Below, in pieces: positions 1-8,717 of a DNA stretch of 64,000 nt. The notes below the pieces were generated by a model. It saw only the letters and a program-made list of their open reading frames with translations, made no database searches and had not been told where the DNA came from. Position numbers and translations under genes: made by a program. This stretch comes from JACWAE01 sp963847595 (GTDB taxonomy: Bacteria; Chloroflexota; Dehalococcoidia; SZUA-161), in NCBI GenBank assembly GCA_963847595.1, contig CAWKAJ010000002.1, positions 496,001-560,000 of the forward strand, given 5' to 3'. Positions within the stretch are counted from its first letter, which is position 1; each line of letters begins with the position of its first letter.

Positions 1-748
1 GGTCGTACTTACGCCCAAACACCTGGGCGAATTCTTTGCAGACATCCTTTATCACCTGCTTGGCTTCCTGCATCGCTAGGTATTGTTGCATCTTGAAGCT
101 GGGGTATTGAGTCATTACCGCAGGCCCTTGTGTCATGGGATAATCGGGGTCGACGAAAACGTGCTTGGCATGATACTTGGGCAGAAATTTGTCCACCTTC
201 GCCTGCTCAGGGACATCAACCCGCTCGAAGCTGTGGCTCACCCTGTGACCCTCTGATACCACAAAGGAAGGCAGCAGCACCTTATCGTTTTCGCTGATTT
301 TATATGCCATTATTACGGAATCTACAATCTCTTGCCCGTTTTCACAGTAAAACTGGAGGAAACTGGCATCCCTCTCCGACATGGAATCAGAATAGTCACT
401 CGCCAACCCCTGTGGGATGCCTATCTCTCGACTGTCTATAGCCAACACCACGGGCAGAGCCATGCCTGAGGCAGCCCACAGCATCTCGCGCATCAAAGCA
501 AGACCTTGAGAGCAGGTACAATTAAAGGTCCTGCATCCTGTTGCCGAAGCGCCAACACAAATGCCCATAGCACCCAACTCGGACTCGGCGTTGACAATGC
601 TGGCATCCAACTCTCCAGCCGCAACCATCTCATGAAGCTCCTCCGAGGCTGGAGTGGCGGGGGTAATGGGGTAGGCGCTTATTACCTCAACTCGTGATAA
701 TTTAACACCGTGAGCGATGCACTGATTTCCGGAAAGAAACATTTCCAT
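1..748 (-). CDS. porA: 2-oxoacid:ferredoxin oxidoreductase alpha subunit (partial)
   Basis: This is the N-terminal part of a PorA-type subunit; the gene runs off the left edge. Members of this family oxidatively decarboxylate a 2-oxoacid (pyruvate or another) to acyl-CoA and reduce ferredoxin in the cytoplasm. The translation begins MEMFLSGNQCIAHG and contains the typical SAYPITPATPASEE segment and a later SQGLALM stretch, both hallmarks of the pyrimidine-binding alpha domain. The ATG at 748 lies 1 bp past the stop of the upstream gene and has a GGAGG Shine-Dalgarno about 8 nt before it. It is the last gene seen of an operon with the gamma and FAD/Fe-S subunits; the TPP-binding beta subunit is expected just outside the window. 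The substrate cannot be fixed from sequence. Confidence 0.85.
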   Translation of the reverse strand, partial: MEMFLSGNQCIAHGVKLSRVEVISAYPITPATPASEELHEMVAAGELDASIVNAESELGAMGICVGASATGCRTFNCTCSQGLALMREMLWAASGMALPVVLAIDSREIGIPQGLASDYSDSMSERDASFLQFYCENGQEIVDSVIMAYKISENDKVLLPSFVVSEGHRVSHSFERVDVPEQAKVDKFLPKYHAKHVFVDPDYPMTQGPAVMTQYPSFKMQQYLAMQEAKQVIKDVCKEFAQVFGRKYD

Positions 749-749
749 G

Positions 750-2378
750 TTATTGAGCCTCCTGCACCATTCGAATTACCCCTGCACAACATTCGTGGCT
801 GCAGATTCCACAGCCTTTGCAGTAATCATAGTCAAACTCATATGTGCCATCTTTCTTCGACACACAGATGTCAGGGCAGAAATACAGACAATTGTTACAC
901 TCCCGGCAAATGCCGCAGGAGAAACACCTCTTAGCTTCTTTCATACCCCTTTCAGCCGGGATGCCTCGGTTAATCTCTGAGAAGTTCGCAACCCTCTTAG
1001 CAACCGATAACTCCGGCATCCTTACCGCTGCCTGGCGGGGGAAGTAGGCGGTATTGATCTCCTCGTATTTAGCCAGCTCTTTCGCTTGTTTCTCTTCAAC
1101 CGGAGTGCCCTGCAAGGCATTGCCGATAAAGCGGGCTGCTCTCCTACCGGAAGCTATGGCATCTACTACCCTTCCAGCGCCCGTAACAGCATCGCCTCCG
1201 CCAAATACTTGCATACCCTTGGCCTTGCCGCCTTTCTCTGCAAGCTTGAGATCCTTGGGCAGCAGGGATAGGTCTGACGATTCGCCGATGGCAGTGATTA
1301 CCGTATCGGCCTTCGTTTTAAATGTGGAGCCCTCGATGGGCACCGGTCTCTTTCTGCCGCTGGCGTCCGGCGCCCCTAGCTTCATTCTGACGAATTCCAC
1401 TTCTTTGATCTTGCCATCCTGAGCTATTATCTTGGTGGGGGCTGCCAAGTAGATAATCTCAATTCCTTCTTTGCCAACTGCCTCAATCTCTTCTTCTACA
1501 GCAGGCATTTCCTCCCTGGTTCTGCGATAGACAATCGTAGCTTTTGACCCAAGCCTGAGGGCTGACCTGGCAGCATCGATAGCGGTATTGCCACCACCGA
1601 CTACTATCACGTTCTTTCCTATTTTTATCTTGCCGTCCAGGCTCAATTGCCTCAGGAATTCAGTGCCCGAAATCACCCCGGTTGCGTCTTCACCGGGGAT
1701 GTCCAGCTTTCGGCTGACCTGGGCTCCTGTGCCAACGAAGGCAGCATCGTAGTCCTTGAGCTCATTGATGTCCTTAATCTTGGCGTTCGCCTTGAAAGTA
1801 ACACCTAGCGCCTTGATATCGGCTATCTCTTTGTCCAGTACCTTCCTGGGCAAACGATATTTGGGTATCCCAACTCTCAGCATCCCACCAATCTCCGGCA
1901 GAGCCTCGAGGACTGTTACCTGATAGCCTTCCTTGGCCAGGAAGTAGGCGCAGGAGAGGCCTGCGGGCCCAGAACCAACGATAGCTATTCGCTCCTTCTT
2001 CGGTGAAGCGCCTGGTTTCTCGGTTATCTTCTGGCTAATGGCATAGTCAGCCACCAGCCTTTCTAAGGCGTGGATGGACATGGCTTCGTCATATTTCCCG
2101 CGGTTGCATTCTTTCTCGCAGGGATGAGGACAAACCCGGCCGCAGACGCCCGGGAAGGGGCTGGTCTGTTTAATTAATCGCCAGGCGTCCAACAACTTCT
2201 CGTCTCGGATTAGCTTGATGAAACCCTGGATATTATTACCGACAGGGCAAGCGTTATTGCATGGAGGCATCTTCTCTTCATGCACCGGACGGAAATATCT
2301 CCAACTCCCGGTCTTGTTGACCATGGCGATGGTGCCGGCTGCATGGATGCCCGCTCCTCTAATGTACACCTTTGCCAC
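750..2378 (-). CDS. FAD/NAD(P)-binding GltD-like oxidoreductase fused to a 2[4Fe-4S] ferredoxin domain
   Basis: A 542-residue glutamate-synthase-small-subunit-like flavoprotein. The N-terminal region has Cys at about 40, 44, 79, 83, 87 and 91, as in the two-cluster domain of GltD/NfnB proteins. A Rossmann FAD motif (IVGSGPAGLSCAYFLA) lies near 133 and a second nucleotide site (VVGGGNTAIDAARSA) near 262. The C-terminus carries two ferredoxin cysteine groups (CGICRECNNC and CKGCGICSHEC), taking the place of a PorD subunit. It overlaps the gamma-subunit gene by 20 bp and abuts the alpha subunit, so it is probably a structural electron-transfer partner linking ferredoxin or the 2-oxoacid oxidoreductase to NAD(P)H. 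That role is inferred from operon context. Confidence 0.85.
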   Translation of the reverse strand: MAKVYIRGAGIHAAGTIAMVNKTGSWRYFRPVHEEKMPPCNNACPVGNNIQGFIKLIRDEKLLDAWRLIKQTSPFPGVCGRVCPHPCEKECNRGKYDEAMSIHALERLVADYAISQKITEKPGASPKKERIAIVGSGPAGLSCAYFLAKEGYQVTVLEALPEIGGMLRVGIPKYRLPRKVLDKEIADIKALGVTFKANAKIKDINELKDYDAAFVGTGAQVSRKLDIPGEDATGVISGTEFLRQLSLDGKIKIGKNVIVVGGGNTAIDAARSALRLGSKATIVYRRTREEMPAVEEEIEAVGKEGIEIIYLAAPTKIIAQDGKIKEVEFVRMKLGAPDASGRKRPVPIEGSTFKTKADTVITAIGESSDLSLLPKDLKLAEKGGKAKGMQVFGGGDAVTGAGRVVDAIASGRRAARFIGNALQGTPVEEKQAKELAKYEEINTAYFPRQAAVRMPELSVAKRVANFSEINRGIPAERGMKEAKRCFSCGICRECNNCLYFCPDICVSKKDGTYEFDYDYCKGCGICSHECCAGVIRMVQEAQ

Positions 2379-2907
2379 GTTTCACCTCTTCATATCCAGC
2401 TTTAATGGCCTTGACATTAAGGTCCAGTTTATCCTTGGAGAATCTGGAAAGGATAAGTCGAGTGCCTTTCTCCAGGGAATCCAGCGAAAACAGACCCGTA
2501 GCAGCGGCGAATGCTCCGAGCATCACCGTATTGGTGATCGGGGTCTTCAGGAGGTCTACTGCTATAGCGGTGGCGTCTAGGTAGGTTGTATCGTGCTTGA
2601 GCCCCAAATCCTTGGGGGAATTGACCACCAGCTTGCCACCATCTTTCATAGCCGCCTCGACATTCACCGCCTTTACGAGCATGGGGTTCAATACTATTAC
2701 ATAGTCAGGGGCCAGGACCACGCCGCGCTCTGCAATAGGTTTTTCTCCGATCCTGCCGTAAGCTTCTACGGGAGCGCCGCGTCGTTCCACTGTAGCAGCC
2801 ATGCATGATTGCCCATATTTGCCCTCGTAGGTAGCAGAAGCACATAGAATATGGGCAAAGGTTACCGCACCCTGTCCTCCCCTCCCGTGCACCCTTATTT
2901 GTATCAT
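2359..2907 (-). CDS. porG: 2-oxoacid:ferredoxin oxidoreductase gamma subunit
   Basis: A 182-residue protein starting MIQIRVHGRGGQGAVTFA, the signature of the gamma domain of pyruvate/2-oxoacid ferredoxin oxidoreductases. Further family features are QSCMAATVERRGAPVEAYGRI and the APDYVIVLNP strand. Its length is normal for a free-standing gamma subunit. Translational coupling is likely, since the downstream FAD/Fe-S gene starts inside its last codons. It lies 39 bp after the 2-hydroxyacid dehydrogenase gene, in the same transcription unit. Whether the enzyme uses pyruvate, a branched 2-oxoacid or an aryl 2-oxoacid is not visible. Confidence 0.9.
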   Translation of the reverse strand: MIQIRVHGRGGQGAVTFAHILCASATYEGKYGQSCMAATVERRGAPVEAYGRIGEKPIAERGVVLAPDYVIVLNPMLVKAVNVEAAMKDGGKLVVNSPKDLGLKHDTTYLDATAIAVDLLKTPITNTVMLGAFAAATGLFSLDSLEKGTRLILSRFSKDKLDLNVKAIKAGYEEVKRGKGVH

Positions 2908-2946
2908 ACTAACGACCTCCGCTGAATATAACCTTCACTATAGCGA

Positions 2947-3933
2947 CTAGCTTACAACCCACTGAGGCTCTTCACCTTTGACAACACGCATGATATTGCC
3001 CAAAGAATTTACGTAGAAATTACGGAAGATATCCTCGGCGGTTACGCCGCCGATGTGAGGTGTGAGCACAACATTGTCCAGCTTTAGTAACCTGCTATTC
3101 TTGGGTGGCGGATCGCCGTGCTCACCATAAACGTCCAGGCCTGCACCACGAATCTTCTTTTGCTCCAGTATGTCAGCCAGAGCCTCTTCATCAACTATGG
3201 CGCCCCGGGAGGTGTTTATCAAATACGCTGTGGGCTTCATCATCTCTAGCTGTTTTCTGCCCATAAGGCCTCTGGTCTCAGGAGTGAGTAAGGCGTTTAT
3301 GCTGATGTAATCAGAGGTTTTAAGCAGTTCCTCAAGGGAAACCTTCTTGGCAGGGAACTCCAGGTCTTTTGTGTCCTTGCGGTAAGGGTCAAAGAACTGG
3401 ATATTCATCCCGAATCCATGAGCGAGCCTGGCAACCTGAGAGCCTATCTTGCCCATCCCGACGATGCCCAGGGTCTTGTCCCTTAGCTCGTAGACTTTCG
3501 CCACACACTGGCCAAATATCCACTCGCCAGCCTTCATAGTTTCGTGGGCTCTCGCCAGATTCTTGGATATGGCCAGCATCAGCATTATGGTATGCTCAGC
3601 TACCGGTATGACTCCTGCCGTTCCAGCATTTGAGACCTTAACATCTTTCTCCCGGGCTGACTTGAGGTCTACGTTGTCATAGCCTGCGCTGCACTGCTGG
3701 ATGAAGATAAGTTTGTCAGCCTTATCGAACACATTCTTGGTTATCCTGTTTCTGGCCCCGACGAGGATATCCACGCCAGGAACCTTTGCTACCAGCTCCT
3801 GTTCATCGCCTTTCTCAGCCAACATCCAATCTATCTTGGATGTATATTCGGGGAACTGCTTGTTCGCCTGGTTAACCATCTCCTTGACTAGAGGGTCAGT
3901 GATAAGGATCTTATAGTGCTCTCTTTTCTTCAT
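2947..3933 (-). CDS. D-isomer-specific 2-hydroxyacid dehydrogenase
   Basis: A 328-residue NAD-dependent dehydrogenase that interconverts a 2-oxoacid and a D-2-hydroxyacid. The Rossmann motif GIVGMGKIGSQVARLAHG is present. The catalytic set is complete: Arg in NTSRGAIVDEEAL, Glu in DVYGEHGDPP and His in LTPHIGG. As the first gene after a strong minus-strand promoter and directly upstream of the 2-oxoacid:ferredoxin oxidoreductase genes, it may feed a 2-oxoacid into that complex, for example from lactate, glycerate or a phospho-hydroxyacid. The substrate is not determinable by eye. Phosphoglycerate dehydrogenase (SerA) is less likely because there is no C-terminal ACT or ASB domain. Confidence 0.85.
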   Translation of the reverse strand: MKKREHYKILITDPLVKEMVNQANKQFPEYTSKIDWMLAEKGDEQELVAKVPGVDILVGARNRITKNVFDKADKLIFIQQCSAGYDNVDLKSAREKDVKVSNAGTAGVIPVAEHTIMLMLAISKNLARAHETMKAGEWIFGQCVAKVYELRDKTLGIVGMGKIGSQVARLAHGFGMNIQFFDPYRKDTKDLEFPAKKVSLEELLKTSDYISINALLTPETRGLMGRKQLEMMKPTAYLINTSRGAIVDEEALADILEQKKIRGAGLDVYGEHGDPPPKNSRLLKLDNVVLTPHIGGVTAEDIFRNFYVNSLGNIMRVVKGEEPQWVVS

Positions 3934-4048
3934 CTTGCTCTCCCTTTCCTCAAAAAAAATGTGGGTGTTCTGTCAAAGCAGAGACATTTACCCACAAGCT
4001 CATGAGTAATTTCTTCCAGGATTTGCGCCATGGAACTATTCGTAGAAT

Positions 4049-4078
4049 AGTATATCTTACCCCCCTCTGAGATGTCAA
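4049..4078 (-). promoter_or_regulatory. Sigma70 promoter for the hydroxyacid dehydrogenase/oxidoreductase operon, with overlapping palindrome
   Basis: On the minus strand TTGACA (complement of 4073-4078) is followed after 18 nt by TATACT (complement of 4049-4054). A perfect 7-bp inverted repeat ACTATTC-GTA-GAATAGT at 4035-4051 overlaps the -10 box and the expected start point, so it could be a repressor site. It lies about 110 bp upstream of the ATG at 3933. The 355-bp gap 3934-4288 holds this and the divergent plus-strand promoter and no gene. Confidence 0.65.
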
Positions 4079-4154
4079 TATTTTACAGTTCAACGTACCA
4101 TGGCCGCTTGACTCAATATATCAGATATTCTTGATTCTGTACCCTGGTAATTGA

Positions 4155-4183
4155 TTGACAGTTAAGAGCGAATATTCTACAAT
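4155..4183 (+). promoter_or_regulatory. Sigma70 promoter of the acyl-CoA mutase operon
   Basis: TTGACA at 4155-4160, a 17-nt spacer and TACAAT at 4178-4183 match the housekeeping consensus closely. It points at the CoA-transferase-fold gene at 4289 and gives a leader of about 100 nt. It is divergent from the promoter at 4049-4078. Confidence 0.7.
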
Positions 4184-4288
4184 ACCCAAGGCTTTGTTGG
4201 TCTCCAGAATGCTAATTTCCAATTTGAGCACCTCCTAAAAAAGAGCCAAGAGCCTCTAGACAACCAAGCTAAGGGAGATGGTAAACAC

Positions 4289-6079
4289 ATGAGAATCCAC
4301 AGCAAAGTCGGTAACCTTAGTGATACAAACAAGTACATCAAAAACGGGAGTTTTGTCGCTATAGGCGGTGGCTGGAGCTGCAATAAGCCCATGGCCATAA
4401 TCAGGGAGATCATCCGCCAGAAGATCACCGGCCTGAAGGTGATGTCCATCGTCGGGGGCTGGGAGATGGAGTGGCTTCTCGCTGCTGGCGCCGTCGACCA
4501 TCTCGTCTTCAGTTTCTTAAGCCTGGAGTCATTCGGCCTGCCACCCAATTTCCGCAGGGTGGCAGAGAGAAAGTTGATCAAGCTAACCGAAATCGAGGGC
4601 TGCAGCATGATTAAAGGGCTGCAGGCCGCAGGACGTGGCCTCCCCTTCGCTGCATTTAATGGACCTAAGGGGTCTGACATTATTAAGGAAGCCCCAGAAC
4701 TATATAAGACTGTTACCTGCCCCTTCACCGGGAAGGAGCTTACCGCGATACAGGCCATTGTGCCTGACGTGGCTATCATCCATGCCCAGAGGGCTGACGA
4801 GCAAGGTAATGTGCAAATATTCGGCACCTCGGCATCCGACCTGGACATGGCAATGGCTGCCAAGTCAGTAATCGTAACAGTAGAGGAGATCGTATCCCCG
4901 GAGAAAATGCGCTCAGATAAGACTGCCACAGTGCTCTTTCGTCCCGAGGTTGACCTTGTGATTCATCAGCCTTTCGCAGCCCTACCTTGTAGTTGTGTCC
5001 CTTATTACACTGCCCATCTAATGCAACTGATGAAGGACTCCCAGGGCATCAGCGACCCCAAGGCCGCTGGCGATTATATTCGAAACATACTAGGAAAGAA
5101 CGAAGAAGAATACCTTAATAATATAGGTGGAGAAACTGCCAAGAAGAAGCTCACCAGTCTGGCCAAGAAGACCAGGAGCATCGAGTTCCCCAAGGCGCTG
5201 AGTCATGAGGCTGCCTCTGATTTCGATGCCTCAGCCCAGATGGTGGTAAGCTTAGCTCGTACCATTGACGACGGGGACTCCATAATACTGGGCTCGTTTA
5301 CCCCGCTGGCTTACACGGCTTACATGCTGGCCAAGCTGACCCACGCGCCCAACGCCTTCATCGTAGGCTACAGCGGCGTAGATCCGCTTCCCTTCCAGTT
5401 GACCTTCCACTCATCTGAAGCTGCCTGTACCCACTATGCTGCGGGCCTGTGGTCTATGACGGAATGCATTGAGGCGCTGCACCTGCGGGGAATGGGCGAT
5501 GTGGAGGCAGTTTCCAGTGCGCAACTGGATGCCAACGGCGATATCAATATCTCCTGGCTGGCGCTGCCGATTAAGGATGCTGAGGGCAAGCCCACAGGCC
5601 AGATAAACCCACGTGGTCTGAGGTTGCCAGGTGGTGCTGGGGCGCCGGTGGTCTATGGATTACACCGCAAGGGCATCGCATACTTCGCAGGGCACTCAAA
5701 ACAGACCTTTGTACCAAAGGTCAATTACATCACAGGCACCAGGGTTTATTTTACAGACGAGGAGCGCAAGGCGCAGGGTCTCCGGCCTGGCCCTATGATT
5801 GTAGTCACCAACCTATGTGTGATGCAGATGATAGAGCGCGGCAGATGGAAGGTGCTGTCCCTGCACAAAGGCGTCAAACCCGAGGACGTGGTCAACAACA
5901 CTGGCTTCAAAGTGGAGATAGAGCCCGATTGTCCTGTTACCAAAGCGCCCACCGTCCAGGAACTCGAACTCATCAAGCAGATCGACCCGCAAGGCATAAG
6001 GTTCCTGGATTTCATGAGCGGCAAGGAGAGGGCTGCCAAGCTCCCAGCCATTATTCAGTCCGAATGGGACAGCGTTTAA
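4289..6079 (+). CDS. Fused class I CoA-transferase-fold protein (GctA-GctB type), catalytic Glu apparently replaced
   Basis: A 596-residue protein joining two halves: residues 1 to about 300 resemble glutaconate CoA-transferase subunit A (GSFVAIGGG, SASDLDMAMA), and about 315 to 596 resemble subunit B (SIILGSFTPLAYTAYMLA, VVTNLCVMQ, NTGFKVE). In GctB the CoA-accepting glutamate sits in an ESG motif after the first strands; by eye the matching position here reads GYSG (Tyr361). The fold is certain, but transferase chemistry is not. The IpdAB family shares this fold, lacks that Glu and hydrolyses a C-C bond in ring-opened steroid CoA esters, so a hydrolase or lyase role is possible. AAGGGAG lies 11 nt before the ATG. 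First gene of a five-gene plus-strand operon. Confidence 0.8.
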   Translation: MRIHSKVGNLSDTNKYIKNGSFVAIGGGWSCNKPMAIIREIIRQKITGLKVMSIVGGWEMEWLLAAGAVDHLVFSFLSLESFGLPPNFRRVAERKLIKLTEIEGCSMIKGLQAAGRGLPFAAFNGPKGSDIIKEAPELYKTVTCPFTGKELTAIQAIVPDVAIIHAQRADEQGNVQIFGTSASDLDMAMAAKSVIVTVEEIVSPEKMRSDKTATVLFRPEVDLVIHQPFAALPCSCVPYYTAHLMQLMKDSQGISDPKAAGDYIRNILGKNEEEYLNNIGGETAKKKLTSLAKKTRSIEFPKALSHEAASDFDASAQMVVSLARTIDDGDSIILGSFTPLAYTAYMLAKLTHAPNAFIVGYSGVDPLPFQLTFHSSEAACTHYAAGLWSMTECIEALHLRGMGDVEAVSSAQLDANGDINISWLALPIKDAEGKPTGQINPRGLRLPGGAGAPVVYGLHRKGIAYFAGHSKQTFVPKVNYITGTRVYFTDEERKAQGLRPGPMIVVTNLCVMQMIERGRWKVLSLHKGVKPEDVVNNTGFKVEIEPDCPVTKAPTVQELELIKQIDPQGIRFLDFMSGKERAAKLPAIIQSEWDSV

Positions 6080-6119
6080 GAGAGAGGCTGATTATAAGCC
6101 AATCCACTTAGGAGGAAAT

Positions 6120-6914
6120 ATGGCATATCAAGTGATAAAGGTGGAAAAGAAAGACGGCGGCATCGCCGTTCTTACTTTTAACCGCCCCGACAAATTCAAC
6201 GCTGCCAACGCCCAGATATTCCACGAGCTGGCGGCCGCAGTGCAGGAGATGGACAAGGACAAGGACGTAGGATGCATGATTCTGACAGGCCAGACCTTTA
6301 TCCATCCCAAAAAGGGCACCCCCTTCTCAGTGTTCTCTGCGGGCGCTGATGTGGAGCAGTTCGCTGCCTTGGGCAAAACGGAGGCCGGGTTCGACTTCAT
6401 CAAGGTCTGCTTCGAGCCCTTCAAGGCCATTGAGCTATCCGAGACTCCCATCATAGCTGCGGTGAACGGAGCGGCTTTTGGCTTCGGCTTTGAGATTGCC
6501 GGTGCCTGCGACGTGAGTTTTGCTGGCAAGAGCGCCAAGTTCGCTTTGAAGGAGATCAATCATGGCGCTGTACCTGCCTGGACCGTCACCCGCGGCCTGG
6601 AGAAGTTCGGCAAGGCAGTGGTGGCATATCTCTGCATGTCAGCCGTAGAAATCGAGCCTGAGGAAGCGAAGCGCCTGGGTATAGTGGTCGACGTCTTTGA
6701 GGATAATGAGCTGCTGCCCAAGTGTGAAGAGCTGGCGAGGCGTATTGCAGCTAACAGCTACATAGCCAAGACATTTATCAAAACGACACTCAACCGCCAT
6801 GCCGTAGAAGAGTACCAGGAGGCTGAGCGCTTTATGCCAACAGTCTTCGCCACCGAGTTTATGCAGGGCGCTTTCGCCCGCTTCCTCAAAGGCGATACCA
6901 GAGGCAAACATTAG
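6120..6914 (+). CDS. Enoyl-CoA hydratase/isomerase (crotonase) family protein
   Basis: A 264-residue crotonase-fold protein. The oxyanion-hole region reads SVFSAGADVEQFAAL, and the second conserved block is AAVNGAAFGFGFEIAGACDVSFA. Both positions that carry catalytic glutamates in classical enoyl-CoA hydratase are Glu here (FEIAG and ALKEINHG), so hydration of an enoyl-CoA is plausible. An insertion at about residues 58-75 (QTFIHPKKGTPFSVF) lengthens the usual loop. GGAGG lies about 6 nt before the ATG. It sits between the CoA-transferase-fold gene and the B12 mutase, so it should act on an intermediate of the same pathway. The substrate is unknown. Confidence 0.85.
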   Translation: MAYQVIKVEKKDGGIAVLTFNRPDKFNAANAQIFHELAAAVQEMDKDKDVGCMILTGQTFIHPKKGTPFSVFSAGADVEQFAALGKTEAGFDFIKVCFEPFKAIELSETPIIAAVNGAAFGFGFEIAGACDVSFAGKSAKFALKEINHGAVPAWTVTRGLEKFGKAVVAYLCMSAVEIEPEEAKRLGIVVDVFEDNELLPKCEELARRIAANSYIAKTFIKTTLNRHAVEEYQEAERFMPTVFATEFMQGAFARFLKGDTRGKH

Positions 6915-6961
6915 ACTCGCTTGCAGTGCTCGAGATCCGGGTTAATTAAGGAGGAAACCGA

Positions 6962-8668
6962 ATGTTCGACGAAAAGACCATGGAACAATGCAAGAAGTTG
7001 ATGGAGCAATATAAGAAAGTTATCGATGAGCGCTATCAGGGCAAAGACTACGCCACTACCACTGGGTCCTCGAAGATACCCATAAAGGCAGTGTATACCC
7101 CTGCAGATATTCAGGACTTCGACTATGAAAAAGATATCGGCGTGCCAGGTTTCTATCCGTACATGAGAAGCAATTACCCGATTCATTACCAGTTCCAGCC
7201 CTGGATAAACCAGCCGGTGCATGGCTATGGGTTGCCTGAGCACACCCGCGAGAGGATGGACGCGTTAGCCAAGGCAGGCATGGAGGGGTACTTCGGCGGC
7301 AGAGCTTACAACTTGGTATGGGATGTGCCGTCTTATTTCGGGGTCGACCCCGACGAGCCCGATGCCCAGGGATACCAGGGCAAAGACGGAGTCTGCTGCG
7401 TCACGGATGAGGACTTCGGGCGGATGCTACACGGCATAGACCTGACCAAGACAAACATCATACTTATAAACGGCGACACGCTTCCCATACTGGCACATTT
7501 CATCGCCTATGCCGAAAGCCAGGGTGTAAAGCGCGACCAGCTTCGCGGCAACACTATGAACTGGGAATTCACCGCCTGGTATGCCCCGAACTTTCTCTGG
7601 GAGACCGAGGGCGCATTGAAACTCGCCACAGACCTCATCTACTTCTGCTGTAAAGAGATGCCCAGGTGGAACCACACTAATATACAGGGACATGGTATCT
7701 CAGAGACAGGTGCTGACGCTTTACACCAGATGGCTTATTCCATAGCCTGTGCACGTGCTGTATGCGACTCCTGCAAGGCCGCAGGCCTCGACCCCGATGA
7801 ATTTATACAAGGCATAGGCTTCCAAATAGCGCAGGGCAACGACTTCTTTGAGTACATCTGCATGTTCAGGGCATGGAGAAAGCTGTGGGCCAGGGTAGCC
7901 CGGGAGCGATACGGCTGTAAGAAGCCGTCATCTATGCACTTGAGAACACATACACATACATCCTGCTTCGAATTGACCAAGCAGCAGCCGCTGGTCAATC
8001 TTATCCGCAGCTCGTTCCAAGCTCTGGGTGCCGCACTTTCAGGTACCACAGCAATGGAGATACCGGCATACGACGAGCCCATCGGCATCCCCACCGAGGA
8101 ATCTGCAATTCTGGCTCTCAGGATTCAGCAGGTCATACGTCATGAGACCGGCGTAACCAAGGTCGGGGACCCATTGGCGGGCTCATATTATGTCGAGTGG
8201 CTTACCAAAAGGATGGAACAGGAGGGCGAAAAGATACTCAAGGAGATTGACGACGCCGGAGGTTTTGTCAAGGCGCATAAGAGCGGTATGTTGATCGCCA
8301 ATTTACGCAAGAACGCCAACCAGTGGCGGAAGGAGGTAGACTCTGGTGAGAGAACTATTGTAGGTTGGAACAAATATATCGTTCCTGAGAAGGAGATTAT
8401 CAAGGCCTTCCGACCTGACCCCAACGTAGCCAGGGTTGCTGCAGAGCGTATCAAGGAGTATAGAGCTAAGCGAGACCAGGCGAAAACCGATGCAGCTCTC
8501 AATAAACTGGTAGAGGCAGCTAAGAAGCTGGACAAAGGAGAGTACGGACATGTCATGCCGGCATGTGTCGAGGCTGCCAAGGCGAAGGCTACTGCCGGCG
8601 AGATATCCAAGACACTAAGGAAGGTCTTTAAGTGGGGTCCGCAATACAGTATTTCGCTGCCGCACTAA
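6962..8668 (+). CDS. Adenosylcobalamin-dependent acyl-CoA mutase large subunit, divergent
   Basis: A 568-residue catalytic subunit of the methylmalonyl-CoA mutase family without a B12 domain, matching the size of the large subunits of isobutyryl-CoA and 2-hydroxyisobutyryl-CoA mutases (about 560-566). The TIM-barrel core is recognisable (FQPWINQP, WDVPSYFGVDPDEP, TTAMEIPAYDEPIGIPTEE, GDPLAGSYYVE). By eye alignment, the methylmalonyl-CoA mutase residue Tyr89 becomes Val86 (QPV for RQY), Arg207, which holds the substrate carboxylate, falls at about Pro209, and His244, near the thioester, becomes Gly (IQGHGISETGA for ISGYHMQEAGA). These changes argue against methylmalonyl-CoA and against the other known substrates. 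GGAGG precedes the ATG. The B12-binding small subunit follows. Confidence 0.85.
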   Translation: MFDEKTMEQCKKLMEQYKKVIDERYQGKDYATTTGSSKIPIKAVYTPADIQDFDYEKDIGVPGFYPYMRSNYPIHYQFQPWINQPVHGYGLPEHTRERMDALAKAGMEGYFGGRAYNLVWDVPSYFGVDPDEPDAQGYQGKDGVCCVTDEDFGRMLHGIDLTKTNIILINGDTLPILAHFIAYAESQGVKRDQLRGNTMNWEFTAWYAPNFLWETEGALKLATDLIYFCCKEMPRWNHTNIQGHGISETGADALHQMAYSIACARAVCDSCKAAGLDPDEFIQGIGFQIAQGNDFFEYICMFRAWRKLWARVARERYGCKKPSSMHLRTHTHTSCFELTKQQPLVNLIRSSFQALGAALSGTTAMEIPAYDEPIGIPTEESAILALRIQQVIRHETGVTKVGDPLAGSYYVEWLTKRMEQEGEKILKEIDDAGGFVKAHKSGMLIANLRKNANQWRKEVDSGERTIVGWNKYIVPEKEIIKAFRPDPNVARVAAERIKEYRAKRDQAKTDAALNKLVEAAKKLDKGEYGHVMPACVEAAKAKATAGEISKTLRKVFKWGPQYSISLPH

Positions 8669-8717
8669 AGACAAATAACTTCTTGAGTGTCTAAGCTAAA
8701 GTGAGGAGGTAATTAAA

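Noticed and set aside
2947..3933. 3-phosphoglycerate dehydrogenase (serA)
   Set aside because: The catalytic core fits, but the protein ends after the dehydrogenase domain and sits in an oxidoreductase operon, so a general 2-hydroxyacid dehydrogenase is the safer call.
4177..4929. A 250-codon minus-strand frame over the divergent promoter and CoA-transferase gene
   Set aside because: It overlaps a well-supported gene and the promoter region, and its composition (Ser, Pro, Met rich) is typical of antisense frames.
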